Source: DATKYK01 sp034430255 (GTDB lineage Bacteria > Chloroflexota > Dehalococcoidia > E44-bin15). Taken from it: a DNA stretch of 14,620 nt. The stretch spans positions 1-14,620 of the forward strand of contig DAOUEU010000058.1 of the NCBI GenBank assembly GCA_034430255.1, given 5' to 3'. Below the pieces are notes generated by a model. That model saw nothing but the letters and a program-made list of their open reading frames with translations, was not told where the DNA came from and ran no database searches. Position numbers and translations under genes: made by a program. Below, one piece after another: positions 1 to 8,720 of this stretch. Position 1 is the first letter of the stretch; each line of letters begins with the position of its first letter.

Positions 1-1
1 T

Positions 2-442
2 GAATCGTTGGCATTGAAGCTATCACCTAACGTTACTTTATCGACTAATCAGACTGTCTGGGAGAAAGACATGGTCTACTTCTATAGTCCAGAGACGGCA
101 TATAATGCTGTTATTGAGCTAGGAATGACTCCTAATGGAAACGCTTCAAATCCAGAGGCGTGGTACGACGATGTCCTGCTAGAAGAAAAATATGAGTGTT
201 TCATAGCCACAGCGGCCTACGGGACACCGCTGGCAGAGGAAATAGAGGTGCTGCGCCAGTTCAGGGACGAATACCTACTAACCAACCCGGAGGGACGACT
301 ACTTACCTCCCTCTACTATACATACAGCCCGCCCCTGGCAGATTATATCAGCAATCATGAGGGCCTCAGGGCTATTGCCCGGATGGCTTTAGAACCAATT
401 ACCTGGCTATGCTCCAGAATCACCGTCCCACCGAGTCCTTGA
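2..442 (+). CDS. CFI-box C-terminal domain protein, 5'-truncated by window edge
   Basis: The frame is open from the left edge, so the true start lies outside the window; a TTG at 8 is the first start-like codon but there is no reason to prefer it. About 146 residues are visible. The first ~60 look like the last strands of a beta-sandwich, carbohydrate-binding-like module, ending in a WYDDVLLEE motif. After that comes the hallmark CFIATAAYGT, followed by EIEVLRQFRDEYLLTNPEG, then YYTYSPPLADYI and a short hydrophobic end (LEPITWL). This is the CFI-box C-terminal domain common on secreted or surface proteins of Dehalococcoidia and some deltaproteobacteria (family knowledge). Its function is unknown; a role in surface attachment or sorting is inferred. 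A second copy of the same domain lies at the right end of the window on the other strand. Family is clear, substrate and full architecture are not. Confidence 0.85.
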   Translation, partial: ESLALKLSPNVTLSTNQTVWEKDMVYFYSPETAYNAVIELGMTPNGNASNPEAWYDDVLLEEKYECFIATAAYGTPLAEEIEVLRQFRDEYLLTNPEGRLLTSLYYTYSPPLADYISNHEGLRAIARMALEPITWLCSRITVPPSP

Positions 443-894
443 ACACCGGATCTTCTTATCGGTTTTTCGTAATGGGAGCTTAGTGTGCTATTCAAATTTT
501 TTCTTCAGCACTGCTCCCGTCGCCCTGTCGGGGATCATGACTGGAAATGCCAGGGCTACTCCGTTAACCGCTATCTGAGCGGCATCCTCAACATGGTGGT
601 ACCCACCATTACCGCTATGGGGCAACTATCAACGGATGGCATTGAGCCTGCCCTCATTAATGCTCGTTTTGCCAGTCCTCTGGACTGGTAGATTATTCTG
701 GCGCAGGTTTAGGTGGGGGGAGGGATTAAATGAAAATAGGGGACAATGCCCTCGCTTTAGGATTCGAAAGCGGCGTGCCACTACAACTTTATCCTCTCAA
801 ACCGGATTTATCCATTTTAACTTAGAAGCTGAAGACATAGCATGGGTGATTATTATCTACTTTGTATTATCTTGTTAAAAGGGAGATGACAGGC
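443..894. other. Gene-poor spacer with possible degraded coding remnant
   Basis: No convincing gene is seen in this roughly 450-base stretch. Two weak open frames exist (485-691 and 636-878). The second begins with a hydrophobic run of about 15 residues followed by an Arg-rich stretch (RLFWRRFRW, encoded around 690-715), which resembles the membrane anchor plus basic tail that often closes surface proteins. It is cut from the preceding CFI-box gene by stops in all frames, so it may be decayed sequence or chance. Small hairpins occur at 671-689 (CCAGTC/GACTGG) and 753-772 (CGCTTT/AAAGCG), neither followed by a T-run. Confidence 0.35.
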
Positions 895-1938
895 GTGACA
901 GGTGATCAAAAGGTAGGTGAGCCTTTTGCCTTTAAGAGGTATCGTGCTGCTATCGATACCGAACTGAGAGCGGTGCTGGACGATCGACAGTCGCCTTTGT
1001 ATGATATGATGCGATACCATCTCGGTTGGATGGATGACCAGGGTAATCCCATCAAGGCCTCACCCGGTAAGGCTTTGCGTCCGACCCTATGCCTGCTTGC
1101 CTGCGAGGCGGTAGGAGGAGCATGGTACAAGGCGCTGCCGGCGGCGGCAGGCATGGAACTGCTACACAACTTCTCTTTAATACACGATGATGTCCAGGAT
1201 GACGATAGGGAGCGGCGTCACCGTCCAACGGTATGGAGCATCTGGGGAAAACCTCAGGCAATAAACGCTGGCGATGCCCTGGCCACTATAGCTGGCCTTG
1301 CCCTGATAGGTCTTGCCCAGCGTGGCGTCCCGGCGGCGAAGCAATTGCTTACTACCAGGCTAATGTACGAGGCTTGCCTCACCACCATCGAGGGTCAGTA
1401 CCTTGACATTAGCTATGAGAGCCGGTTCGATGTCGTGGTGGGCGATTATCTGGAGATGATAGAAAGGAAGACCGCAATCCTCATTGCCCGCTCGCTTGAG
1501 ATGGGAGCGTTGCTGGGAACCGATGACGAGGATGTGAGACAGGGGCTCTATCGCTTCGGTAGGAATTTGGGGCTTGCCTTCCAGGTCAGGGATGACATAC
1601 TCGGTATATGGGGTGATGAGAAGAAAACGGGTAAGCCCTGGGGCAGCGATATTCGGCACAGGAAGAAATCTCTCCCCATTGCATATGCACTTGAGAAGGC
1701 AAAGGGTAAGGCGAGGAGAGAACTGGTGGATATATACCAGGAGGAGGCAATTAGAGATGAGGGGGTACGCGCTGTCCTGGGAATTCTGGATGATGTTGCC
1801 GCGAAGGACTATGCCCACGTTCTAGCTATTGGGTATCGTGATGCAGCCATGGAGGAACTCAACGGGATATCGCTCCGCCCCTGGCCCAGGCGTCAGCTTA
1901 GCGAGATGGCTCGTTTTATTGTGAAGCGTGACTCTTGA
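895..1938 (+). CDS. Polyprenyl diphosphate synthase, geranylgeranyl-type (trans-isoprenyl synthase)
   Basis: This enzyme condenses IPP with allylic diphosphates to make an all-trans chain, probably about C20. With the GTG start at 895 it has 347 residues, usual for the family. Visible motifs are the GKALRP IPP-binding loop (58-63), first Asp-rich motif DDVQD (98-102), GQYLD (167-171), Lys192-Thr193, second Asp-rich motif FQVRDDILG (229-237) and the RKKSLP segment near 256-261. Phe93, five residues before the first Asp-rich motif, is the bulky residue typical of archaeal-type geranylgeranyl diphosphate synthases, so C20 is an inference. Start choice: GGGAG at 881-885 lies 9 bases before GTG 895. 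The ATG at 886 directly abuts that site and the TTG at 862 lies upstream of it, so both are less likely. The gene sits 124 bases before ispH on the same strand, and a geranylgeranyl-reductase-type gene lies elsewhere in the window. Confidence 0.93.
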   Translation: MTGDQKVGEPFAFKRYRAAIDTELRAVLDDRQSPLYDMMRYHLGWMDDQGNPIKASPGKALRPTLCLLACEAVGGAWYKALPAAAGMELLHNFSLIHDDVQDDDRERRHRPTVWSIWGKPQAINAGDALATIAGLALIGLAQRGVPAAKQLLTTRLMYEACLTTIEGQYLDISYESRFDVVVGDYLEMIERKTAILIARSLEMGALLGTDDEDVRQGLYRFGRNLGLAFQVRDDILGIWGDEKKTGKPWGSDIRHRKKSLPIAYALEKAKGKARRELVDIYQEEAIRDEGVRAVLGILDDVAAKDYAHVLAIGYRDAAMEELNGISLRPWPRRQLSEMARFIVKRDS

Positions 1939-2062
1939 TACTCAGGTTCTAATCTGCAAGTAGTAAGCGCCTATTAGGTGGAGGGAAAAGCGGCAATCAG
2001 CCGGCGACCGGCGTCTTTCTAACCGGCATCGATATTCGGTAGAGGGCAACCATGAGGGAAGA

Positions 2063-2908
2063 ATGGCGAGATTAGTGACTAGGGCTAAGGAGCTAGGCTT
2101 TTGCCCTGGTGTGGGAAAGGCAGTCGAGACCACCAGGAGGGCGGCCAAAATCGCCCCCGTTTTCACGCTGGGAAGGCTGGTGCACAACGATGCCGTGGTC
2201 AGGAAGCTTGAATTTATGGGTATAGAGGTGATAGAAAGCCTTGATGATGTCCGAGGCCTTGTTGCCATTAGCGCCCACGGTGCCCCTTCACAAGTTTACC
2301 ATGAGCTTCAGCAGAGGGGACTGAAATTTATCGACACCACCTGCCCGACGGTCAGGAAAGCTCAGCAAAGGGCATCACAGCTTGCTAGCGAAGGCTACTT
2401 TGTTGTGGTCTACGGTGACCCGGGGCATACCGAGGTTAAAGGGCTCCTCGACTGGGCAGGACCCAGGTCCAAGGCGGGTCTATCCGTATCTAGCATCTTT
2501 AAAGGAAGGCTGCCAAAGCGCCTGGCTATTCTGTCTCAGACCACGAGGCTCCCGCATGAAGTTCAGGGATTCATCAGCGAGGTTTTAACTTCGCTGGAAA
2601 AATTCCAGGACATAAAAATAGCGGTAACCCTGTGCCCGCACGTGGCGAGGAGGGCGCGTGAGGCGGCCTCGTTGGCTTCAAGCAATGACCTGGTGGTGGT
2701 TGTTGGTGATCCTCAAAGCTCCAATAGCAACCGACTGGTGGAGAGGTGTAACGAGTATGGGCATGCTAAACTGGTTTCGTCAGCCGACATGGTATATAGC
2801 TATTGGCCGGAGCTCAAGGCTGCTCAAAAGGTGGGCGTGACCTCGGGGACCTCCAGCCCTGATTGGCTCATAGATGAAGTGGTAGATGCTATCGAAAAGC
2901 TGGAGTAG
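2063..2908 (+). CDS. ispH: 4-hydroxy-3-methylbut-2-enyl diphosphate reductase (IspH/LytB)
   Basis: IspH carries out the last step of the MEP pathway, the reductive dehydroxylation of HMBPP to IPP and DMAPP, using a [4Fe-4S] cluster in the cytoplasm. The 281 residues contain the three cluster cysteines, Cys14 (LGFCPGV), Cys94 (TTCPTV) and Cys191 (VTLCPHV). Substrate-binding and catalytic residues also line up: His41 (VHND), His72 (SAHG), His122 and Glu124 (GHTEV), the SQTT stretch at 158-161, SNSN at 220-223 and GTSSPDW at 262-268. The sequence around the third cysteine (CPHVARRARE) departs from the usual TICxATxxRQ pattern, so this is a divergent member, but every key residue is present. The start has GAGGG at 2054-2058, 4 bases upstream. 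It follows a prenyl synthase gene that would use its products. Confidence 0.94.
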   Translation: MARLVTRAKELGFCPGVGKAVETTRRAAKIAPVFTLGRLVHNDAVVRKLEFMGIEVIESLDDVRGLVAISAHGAPSQVYHELQQRGLKFIDTTCPTVRKAQQRASQLASEGYFVVVYGDPGHTEVKGLLDWAGPRSKAGLSVSSIFKGRLPKRLAILSQTTRLPHEVQGFISEVLTSLEKFQDIKIAVTLCPHVARRAREAASLASSNDLVVVVGDPQSSNSNRLVERCNEYGHAKLVSSADMVYSYWPELKAAQKVGVTSGTSSPDWLIDEVVDAIEKLE

Positions 2909-3137
2909 CCTTCTAAGCTATACCTGGTTTCGCCTATGGAGTTATTATAAAACGGCACCTATCGAGAAGCTCGCCATATCCTGCTCCGAAAATAGGAACC
3001 TGGTATATCTGGACGAACTCTATGCTCATGTTTTTCCAATGCATGCGGGAATCCAGGCCGATCGGTCTTCGGGTTCCTGATTCCGTAGTGCTGACAGACG
3101 AGAGGGAAGGGTTAATGTAATAACAACTCGCGGTCCG
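2909..3137. other. Convergent intergenic region with a hairpin
   Basis: This spacer lies between two converging genes. The only structure noted is a bulged hairpin at 3048-3084: GGAAT plus CAGG on the left pair with CCTG plus ATTCC on the right, with one unpaired C. No T-run follows on either strand, so it is not a classical intrinsic terminator. No gene is seen. Confidence 0.4.
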
Positions 3138-6100
3138 TTATCGGGGTCGGGGGCTGCTGCAGAATCTGAGTACTTCGGCGAAATTGTTAATCCGCTCTAG
3201 GTTATTGCTCTCCAGGGTGCCATCATAGGTAAGGTTGATCCAGGGCTTAGCGTACATTTCACTGAACTTCTCCGACATTGCCGCAACAATTCCTCCTGGC
3301 ATACATCCGTGTGGCATTACCGAGATTACGCCAGCAAACTCAGGGTTCTCCATCCAGTCGATTCCGCTTCCAATGCTGATTACTGCCTCGCCGCCACACT
3401 TCGGCGAGAGGTATTGACACGAGAGTGCCAGTATCTCCTTGGTGGAGGGCTCCCGCGGATCGATAAGGCCGTTGAAATTTATGGCTACCGAGTGCTCATC
3501 GCGGTCCTGCAGCCGTTTCCTGATATAACCGGTAACAACCTTTTTAAGCTTCCTCTCTCTGATACCATCCTCAATGTTGCGGTGGGTAATGTACTTGATC
3601 CATTCCCCTATCGGGGAAACAATGACCTCAAGACCGGCCCTCTCACACTCTCTCGGCAGGTCGCAATTGCTAAACCGGTTAGAGCGCAGGAATATCTCGC
3701 CGTTGATGCCCACTAGCGGCTTTCTCGGCTTATCGAGGTCAATCAGGGCGTGATATTCAGAGGTGGCATCCCGCAGCATATCGTCGAGATCATTCCTCTG
3801 GCGCACCCCCTGGGCGATCCTTTCTGTGTATTTTATGAATAGCTCGTCTGCGGCCCCGGCTGACTTCTCATAGGGGCGAGTGCGCCAGAGGAGCCTCTGC
3901 AGGTAATCCATGGCAACAATGCCCCTCCAGGCCAGGCGCTCGAAGGCTGTCCCTAGGCCCAGGTCACGATAGGCATTGTTCGAAACCGTGGTTCGTATTG
4001 GGAGATCGAAACCGAGCTCCCTGAATATCCTCACCTGCTCTATAGCGTATTTCCCGAAACGGCAGGGCCCGAAGGCGCTGGCCATGAACCCTTCCATAGC
4101 TTTAAGGTCAACCTCGCCGTGACCGTTCTCGTGAAGGAACATCATGAAATCGCCCAGGGTCACGCGGTAGGGCAGGCACTCTGTGCCGAGGGTTACCTTG
4201 GTGCTGTAGAGGAAGGATTGTTCGGTTGACTCGGGGAGCACGGTGGCCTTAACCCCGAATGCCTGCATGGCAGCGGCCAGTACCTCGGCATGTGGTGCCA
4301 TCCTCGGTATGAGAATGCTCTTTCCTGAATTGACCGATGTTGGCGCTGAGCGGTAGGCATTCGCATTCCAGCCAGGGGTTTCCTTGCCGCTGCGAGCAAA
4401 GCCGCTGATGGTATCTACGAATGCCTCGAGGCGGGTAACGATGCCTGCCTCGGCGGCATGCTCATCGATCTCCAGCTGGCCCAGTGGTTTACCCCCCATG
4501 ATATCCTCGACAATCTTGATGATAAAGGAGTTGGGTCCGCAGCCGAAGTTTGTCAGTACAAGCCCGTATAGCTGTGGGTCGGAGGCGGTAAGCGCTGCGC
4601 CGGCGATGTGCTTTCCTTCGTAGTACCAGTAGGGGCGATCTGAGTACTCCTTGATGTCCACTGAAGCGAGTGGCAGGAAGTCGAGTGGTATGGGCACGAC
4701 GCCAAGCTGGGCTAGCTTTTCCGCTATCCCTAGGTTTGCCCCCGAGTCCTGAGACATATAGGACCTGGCGAACATTACCACGCCTAGCTGGTTATTCTCG
4801 CGGATTCGTTTGATTATCTTCCTCCCTACCTCTACTTCTGCTGCCTCAAACTCCCGCTGCGCTGCAATACCGGCAATGGCCGCCTTCCTTCCCCGCTCTA
4901 TGCTGAAACCCATCTTGACCGCGACCTCGGCGAAATTTTTTACGACATCGCTGTCTCCCATGCTGAAGTCTATCGTGGGCACCAGCAACCGTTTTTCCAG
5001 GCCCAGAACCTGACGGATGATATAAGGTGACGCCTGTACCAGGGGGCAGGCGTATTTTTGGTCTTCATCCCCGTCTTTTAACCCCAACCGGATTGCGCTT
5101 GGATAAAGGATGTAGTCCACATCGTGAAGGCTGGCCGCATGCCCGTGGAGCAGCTTTATGGGAAAACAACTGTCGGTATAGCTTAGCTCACAGGATTGCT
5201 CCATTATCTGCTTGGTGGTCTTGCTTGAGAGGACAACCCTGGCACCGAGGGCATTGAGGAAGGCGATAATGAGTGGTGCATAGTCATACACCATTAGCGC
5301 CCTGGGGACCCCTACCACTGGCCCGGATCCAGAACCCTCCCGGTATTCCTTGAATAGCAGCCTCTCGCGTTCATCGAAGGGCGTTTCCTGCCTCTCCTGT
5401 TTAATGGTGCTGTCGAAAAGATCACACCTGCTACCATAGAAAGTAGGTGCTTCGCCGGGTATCTCCAACCGACTTATGGTGCAGTTATTGTCACACTTCT
5501 TGCAGACAAAGGTGGAAAGGGTATAATCGCTGTCAATGACTTTTTGAAACCCCTTAAAATTCGAGATTTCTCGAACTTTCGATGGCTGTCTTTTTACCGA
5601 CTCCTCATGTTCAGGAGCCATAGGGCTAGTTTCGATATTCGAGCTTTTTTCTTCCATCTCCCCCTTGGCCAGAAGAGCTGCCCCTATTGCGCCGCTGACC
5701 TCCTTGTGTTCCGGCACGATCAGGTTCTTTCCCTGGAGTGCCTGCCTGAAGGCGGAGACAATGGCATCGTTGTAGAATACTGCGCCGGTCAGCATTACCT
5801 TGTCGCCCAGTTTCCTCGCGCCCACTACTTTGGAAAGATAATTCCCCGCAATGGAGTTAGCAAGGCTGGCTGTGATCACCTCCAGGGGAACGCCTTCCTG
5901 TTGGGCTGAGGCAACAGCCTGTCCCATGAAGGAAGCGCACCTCGATCCCAAATCAATGGTGTGGGGCGCCTGGAATGCCAGGGCAGCGAAATCACCGTTA
6001 TTCACCGAGACGCCGAGCTGCTCCGCTAGCTCATCGATGAAGCTTCCCGTTCCCGCAGCGCATGCCTTGTTCATCTGGTAATCAACGACAACACCATTTC

Positions 6101-7358
6101 GCTTGATTACCAGCTTCGAATCCTGGCCGCCAATCTCGATGATGTCCGCGTCAGGATCTATCTCGGCCGCAGCCCTTGTCTGCGCTGTGATTTCATTCCG
6201 TATCAGGTCGGCGCCAATAAAGCTGCCCACCAGGTATCTCCCGGATCCGGTAACGCCAACCCCAACGATCCTCGCTTTGTCCCCGAGGTCACGGTGCAGG
6301 TTTCTAAAGACCTCGGTAACGGCATCAATGGGTTTTCCTGCGGTCATAAGGTAATTCTTCGCCATGACCGTTTTGCCCGATTGGTCAAGGATGACTGCCT
6401 TGGTGCTGGTAGAGCCAACATCCACTCCGAGGTAGCCGGTAAAGGGCTCGTCTATCTTTGGGGCTACCCAGCTATCTTGCTGAGTGACTTTCTCCAGACT
6501 CGGCGTTTCGAAATAGCGTTGCTTCGTATCTGATTCCGGCAGCACAATTACTCTCGAACTCTTTCCCGACCCCCTTGCAAGTAAAGCCGAACCTAAAGCC
6601 TCGATGTAAAGGAAATTTTCGGGGACAATCATATCTACTTGATGCCCATTCCTTGAAGAGAGCACCTCATTGAGGGAGTCCACTATAGCGCTATTGGTAG
6701 CAACGCCACCGACAAAGTAGATTGGCTCCTCGAGAGCACCTCTCGTGAGCGATGCGACCCCCCGGGCGATACTATCACAGAGCCCGCAGAGCATTACCTC
6801 GAGAGGTACGCCTTTCTGCTGAAGGTGGATAAGGTCGGTTTTTGCAAAAACGCTGCATCTGGCAGCGATCCTTGGCGGACTGTCATCAGATCGCTGAGCG
6901 AGAGCGGCAAAATCTTCAATGCTGATGCCCAGCCGGTATGCCTGTTGGTCAAGGAATCGTCCGGTCCCCGCTGCGCAAAGGGGGTTTGATGCCACCTTCC
7001 ATGGTTTGGTAAGCCCATCTTCCAGCACGATGACCAGTGAGGTCTGACCGCCAATCTGGATGATGGTTTTTGCGTCCGGATGGGAATGTAGGAGCCCTGA
7101 CGCGATGGCAAGCGAGCTACTGTATTCTGTCCAGTTAAGCTCTCTGGGTATTACCGCCCTGCCCGAGCCGGATACACCAGCCCCCGCAACCTCTTCCAGA
7201 TTGAAATTTTTACTCAGCCTCATAATGAGCGAAGCTACCGCAGCCTGCGGGCTGGCGGTTATCTTCTCGGTGTCAAGCGCAGCTATCTCGCCATTCTCGT
7301 CTATTAGCGCTAGCTTGGCGGTGACCGAGCCGATATCGATACCTAAAAAGTATATCAT
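3138..7358 (-). CDS. Giant fused acyl-CoA dehydratase/benzoyl-CoA reductase-type activase (two BcrAD/BadF/BadG ATPase domains + DUF2229/HgdB-like region)
   Basis: Family members use ATP hydrolysis and a [4Fe-4S] cluster to push low-potential electrons into 2-hydroxyacyl-CoA dehydratases, benzoyl-CoA reductases or double-cubane proteins. Positions below count from TTG 7367 (1409 residues); the ATG at 7358 gives 1406 and is preferred. ATPase domain 1 (about 5-265) has GIDIGS, GGQTS (106-110), cluster cysteines Cys131 (CAAGTG) and Cys171 (RCSVFA). Domain 2 (about 311-568) has GVDVGSTST, GGQDSK (413-418), Cys436 and Cys477. Next are an acidic linker, a Cys cluster (622, 625, 629, 648), a CoA-enzyme-activase DUF2229-type region (about 683-985, with TDSCFP and NFGCGPNS) and an HgdB-like end (about 1015-1385, with PHGCMPGG). 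No clear Shine-Dalgarno site is seen; the promoter lies so close that the leader would be only about 16 bases. It is divergent from acyl-CoA genes. The physiological target is unknown because no catalytic subunit is in view. Confidence 0.9.
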   Translation of the reverse strand: MIYFLGIDIGSVTAKLALIDENGEIAALDTEKITASPQAAVASLIMRLSKNFNLEEVAGAGVSGSGRAVIPRELNWTEYSSSLAIASGLLHSHPDAKTIIQIGGQTSLVIVLEDGLTKPWKVASNPLCAAGTGRFLDQQAYRLGISIEDFAALAQRSDDSPPRIAARCSVFAKTDLIHLQQKGVPLEVMLCGLCDSIARGVASLTRGALEEPIYFVGGVATNSAIVDSLNEVLSSRNGHQVDMIVPENFLYIEALGSALLARGSGKSSRVIVLPESDTKQRYFETPSLEKVTQQDSWVAPKIDEPFTGYLGVDVGSTSTKAVILDQSGKTVMAKNYLMTAGKPIDAVTEVFRNLHRDLGDKARIVGVGVTGSGRYLVGSFIGADLIRNEITAQTRAAAEIDPDADIIEIGGQDSKLVIKRNGVVVDYQMNKACAAGTGSFIDELAEQLGVSVNNGDFAALAFQAPHTIDLGSRCASFMGQAVASAQQEGVPLEVITASLANSIAGNYLSKVVGARKLGDKVMLTGAVFYNDAIVSAFRQALQGKNLIVPEHKEVSGAIGAALLAKGEMEEKSSNIETSPMAPEHEESVKRQPSKVREISNFKGFQKVIDSDYTLSTFVCKKCDNNCTISRLEIPGEAPTFYGSRCDLFDSTIKQERQETPFDERERLLFKEYREGSGSGPVVGVPRALMVYDYAPLIIAFLNALGARVVLSSKTTKQIMEQSCELSYTDSCFPIKLLHGHAASLHDVDYILYPSAIRLGLKDGDEDQKYACPLVQASPYIIRQVLGLEKRLLVPTIDFSMGDSDVVKNFAEVAVKMGFSIERGRKAAIAGIAAQREFEAAEVEVGRKIIKRIRENNQLGVVMFARSYMSQDSGANLGIAEKLAQLGVVPIPLDFLPLASVDIKEYSDRPYWYYEGKHIAGAALTASDPQLYGLVLTNFGCGPNSFIIKIVEDIMGGKPLGQLEIDEHAAEAGIVTRLEAFVDTISGFARSGKETPGWNANAYRSAPTSVNSGKSILIPRMAPHAEVLAAAMQAFGVKATVLPESTEQSFLYSTKVTLGTECLPYRVTLGDFMMFLHENGHGEVDLKAMEGFMASAFGPCRFGKYAIEQVRIFRELGFDLPIRTTVSNNAYRDLGLGTAFERLAWRGIVAMDYLQRLLWRTRPYEKSAGAADELFIKYTERIAQGVRQRNDLDDMLRDATSEYHALIDLDKPRKPLVGINGEIFLRSNRFSNCDLPRECERAGLEVIVSPIGEWIKYITHRNIEDGIRERKLKKVVTGYIRKRLQDRDEHSVAINFNGLIDPREPSTKEILALSCQYLSPKCGGEAVISIGSGIDWMENPEFAGVISVMPHGCMPGGIVAAMSEKFSEMYAKPWINLTYDGTLESNNLERINNFAEVLRFCSSPRPR

Positions 7359-7380
7359 TTTATCCAATGCTAGTTACGAA

Positions 7381-7409
7381 ATAGTACCATATTAAGCCCA
7401 GACTTGCAA
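7381..7409 (-). promoter_or_regulatory. Candidate sigma70-type promoter for the activase gene
   Basis: On the minus strand, TTGCAA (7404-7409) and TACTAT (7381-7386) are 17 bases apart, each matching 4 of 6 consensus positions. Transcription would start near 7374, giving a very short leader before ATG 7358. It sits back to back with the promoter of the acyl-CoA dehydrogenase gene. Confidence 0.4.
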
Positions 7410-7422
7410 GCTGTTGTTGGCC

Positions 7423-7452
7423 TTGACAATATGTGCATTTTTTCACTAATAT
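7423..7452 (+). promoter_or_regulatory. Candidate sigma70-type promoter for the acyl-CoA dehydrogenase gene
   Basis: A perfect TTGACA (7423-7428) is followed after 18 bases by TAATAT (7447-7452) inside an AT-rich run. It lies 27 bases before the GTG start. With the opposing promoter at 7381-7409 it makes a compact divergent control region. Confidence 0.55.
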
Positions 7453-7479
7453 ATATAGGTTGACTGAAAGGTAGATTAA

Positions 7480-8664
7480 GTGGATTTTCGATTCACAGAT
7501 GAGGAAGAGGCCTTCCGCAGAGAGGTCCAGGATTTCCTTAAGCGAGAGCTTCCTGAGTCGCACGAACGGGCGGTTCTACATGGTGGTGAGACGGATGAGG
7601 AGTGGGAGTTCACCAGGAAGTTCACTAGGCAACTGGGTGAGAAGGGCTGGATCGCTATCTGGTGGCCCCGGGAATATGGCGGCCTGGAGGGCTCTGATAT
7701 AGAATATCTCATCTTCAATGAAGAGACCGCCTACGGCAGGGCACCGCGCATGGATGGTGGTGGAACGGGGATCGTGGGGCCTACCATCCTCACCCACGGA
7801 ACAGAGGAACAGAAGAAACGTTTTCTCCCATCCATAGCACGGGGGGAGGTGATGTGGATCCAGTGCTTCTCCGAGCCCGATTTTGGCTCCGACTCTGCCG
7901 GAATTAAGACTACGGCAGTGGAGGATGGGGACTATTATGTAATTAACGGGCAGAAGACATGGATAAGCTTTGGTCTACGCGGTGACTTTTGCTATATGAC
8001 GACCAGGACTGACCTCGATGTACCCAAACACCACGGGCTCAGTTTCCTCCTGGTCGATATGAAGACCCCGGGGATTACCGTTCGCCCTATAACCAACATG
8101 GTTGGCGCCGATGAATTCTGCGAGGTCTACTTCGATAACGTACGCGTTCCACAAGAGAACCTGCTGGGGGAGAAGAACCAGGGTTGGATGGTAATGATGA
8201 CCACGCTCAGCTTTGAGCGTGGTACGCTGGCTTCTCTCGCTGGCTCGATGCGGCGTACCCTCGATGACCTGATGGCCTTTTGTAGGGAAACGCGCTATAA
8301 TGGTAAACCCCTGGCGCGGGACCCCCTCGTGCGTCAGAAGCTGGCTGACCTTGCTATCGGTGTTCAGGTGGCACGCCTCCTCACCTATAGGACAGTGTGG
8401 ATGCAGGGGCAAGGGCTCATTCCTACCTGTCAGGCTTCGATGTCCAAGCTGTTCAGTGATGAGATGAACTTTGAGATTGCCCGCGTGGGAACTGAGATCA
8501 TGGGACTATATGGTCAGTTGGCCTGGAAATCTTATAGGGCACCGTTCAATGGGGAGATGGCGGGTAACTACCTAAACAATCTTGGCTGCCTTTTCGCCGG
8601 GGGCACCCCCGAGATTCAGCGTACTATTATGGCCACTATCGGGCTGGGGTTGCCGCGACGCTAG
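7480..8664 (+). CDS. Acyl-CoA dehydrogenase family protein
   Basis: This is an FAD-dependent alpha,beta-dehydrogenase of acyl-CoA thioesters, 394 residues, the normal family length. The N-terminal helical domain starts FTDEEEAFRREV; the beta domain holds the flavin/substrate loop CFSEPDFGSDSAG (129-141) and GQKTWIS (157-163); the C-terminal helical domain ends in GGTPEIQR (374-381). The position of the MCAD catalytic Glu (YEGT) is Gly374 here. A candidate replacement base is Glu246 in SFERG, at the place where isovaleryl-CoA and long-chain dehydrogenases carry theirs; this assignment is inferred from motif spacing. The GTG start has AAAGG (7467-7471) 8 bases upstream and a good promoter before it. 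It is followed after 123 bases by a BadH-like SDR, which suggests successive oxidation steps on one acyl-CoA; the substrate cannot be read from the sequence. Confidence 0.93.
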   Translation: MDFRFTDEEEAFRREVQDFLKRELPESHERAVLHGGETDEEWEFTRKFTRQLGEKGWIAIWWPREYGGLEGSDIEYLIFNEETAYGRAPRMDGGGTGIVGPTILTHGTEEQKKRFLPSIARGEVMWIQCFSEPDFGSDSAGIKTTAVEDGDYYVINGQKTWISFGLRGDFCYMTTRTDLDVPKHHGLSFLLVDMKTPGITVRPITNMVGADEFCEVYFDNVRVPQENLLGEKNQGWMVMMTTLSFERGTLASLAGSMRRTLDDLMAFCRETRYNGKPLARDPLVRQKLADLAIGVQVARLLTYRTVWMQGQGLIPTCQASMSKLFSDEMNFEIARVGTEIMGLYGQLAWKSYRAPFNGEMAGNYLNNLGCLFAGGTPEIQRTIMATIGLGLPRR

Positions 8665-8720
8665 CCCTTTGCGTAAGCCCAATTTCCAACGGGTGAAGAA
8701 GGTAAAATATCGGAATCTCA

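Noticed and set aside
1360..1818. Minus-strand open frame of 152 residues
   Set aside because: It is antisense to the prenyl synthase, whose catalytic motifs lie in the other frame.
3309..3716. Plus-strand open frame of 135 residues
   Set aside because: It is an antisense shadow of the C-terminal part of the activase, with no family motifs.
7975..8412. Minus-strand open frame of 145 residues
   Set aside because: It is antisense to the acyl-CoA dehydrogenase and shows no domain.
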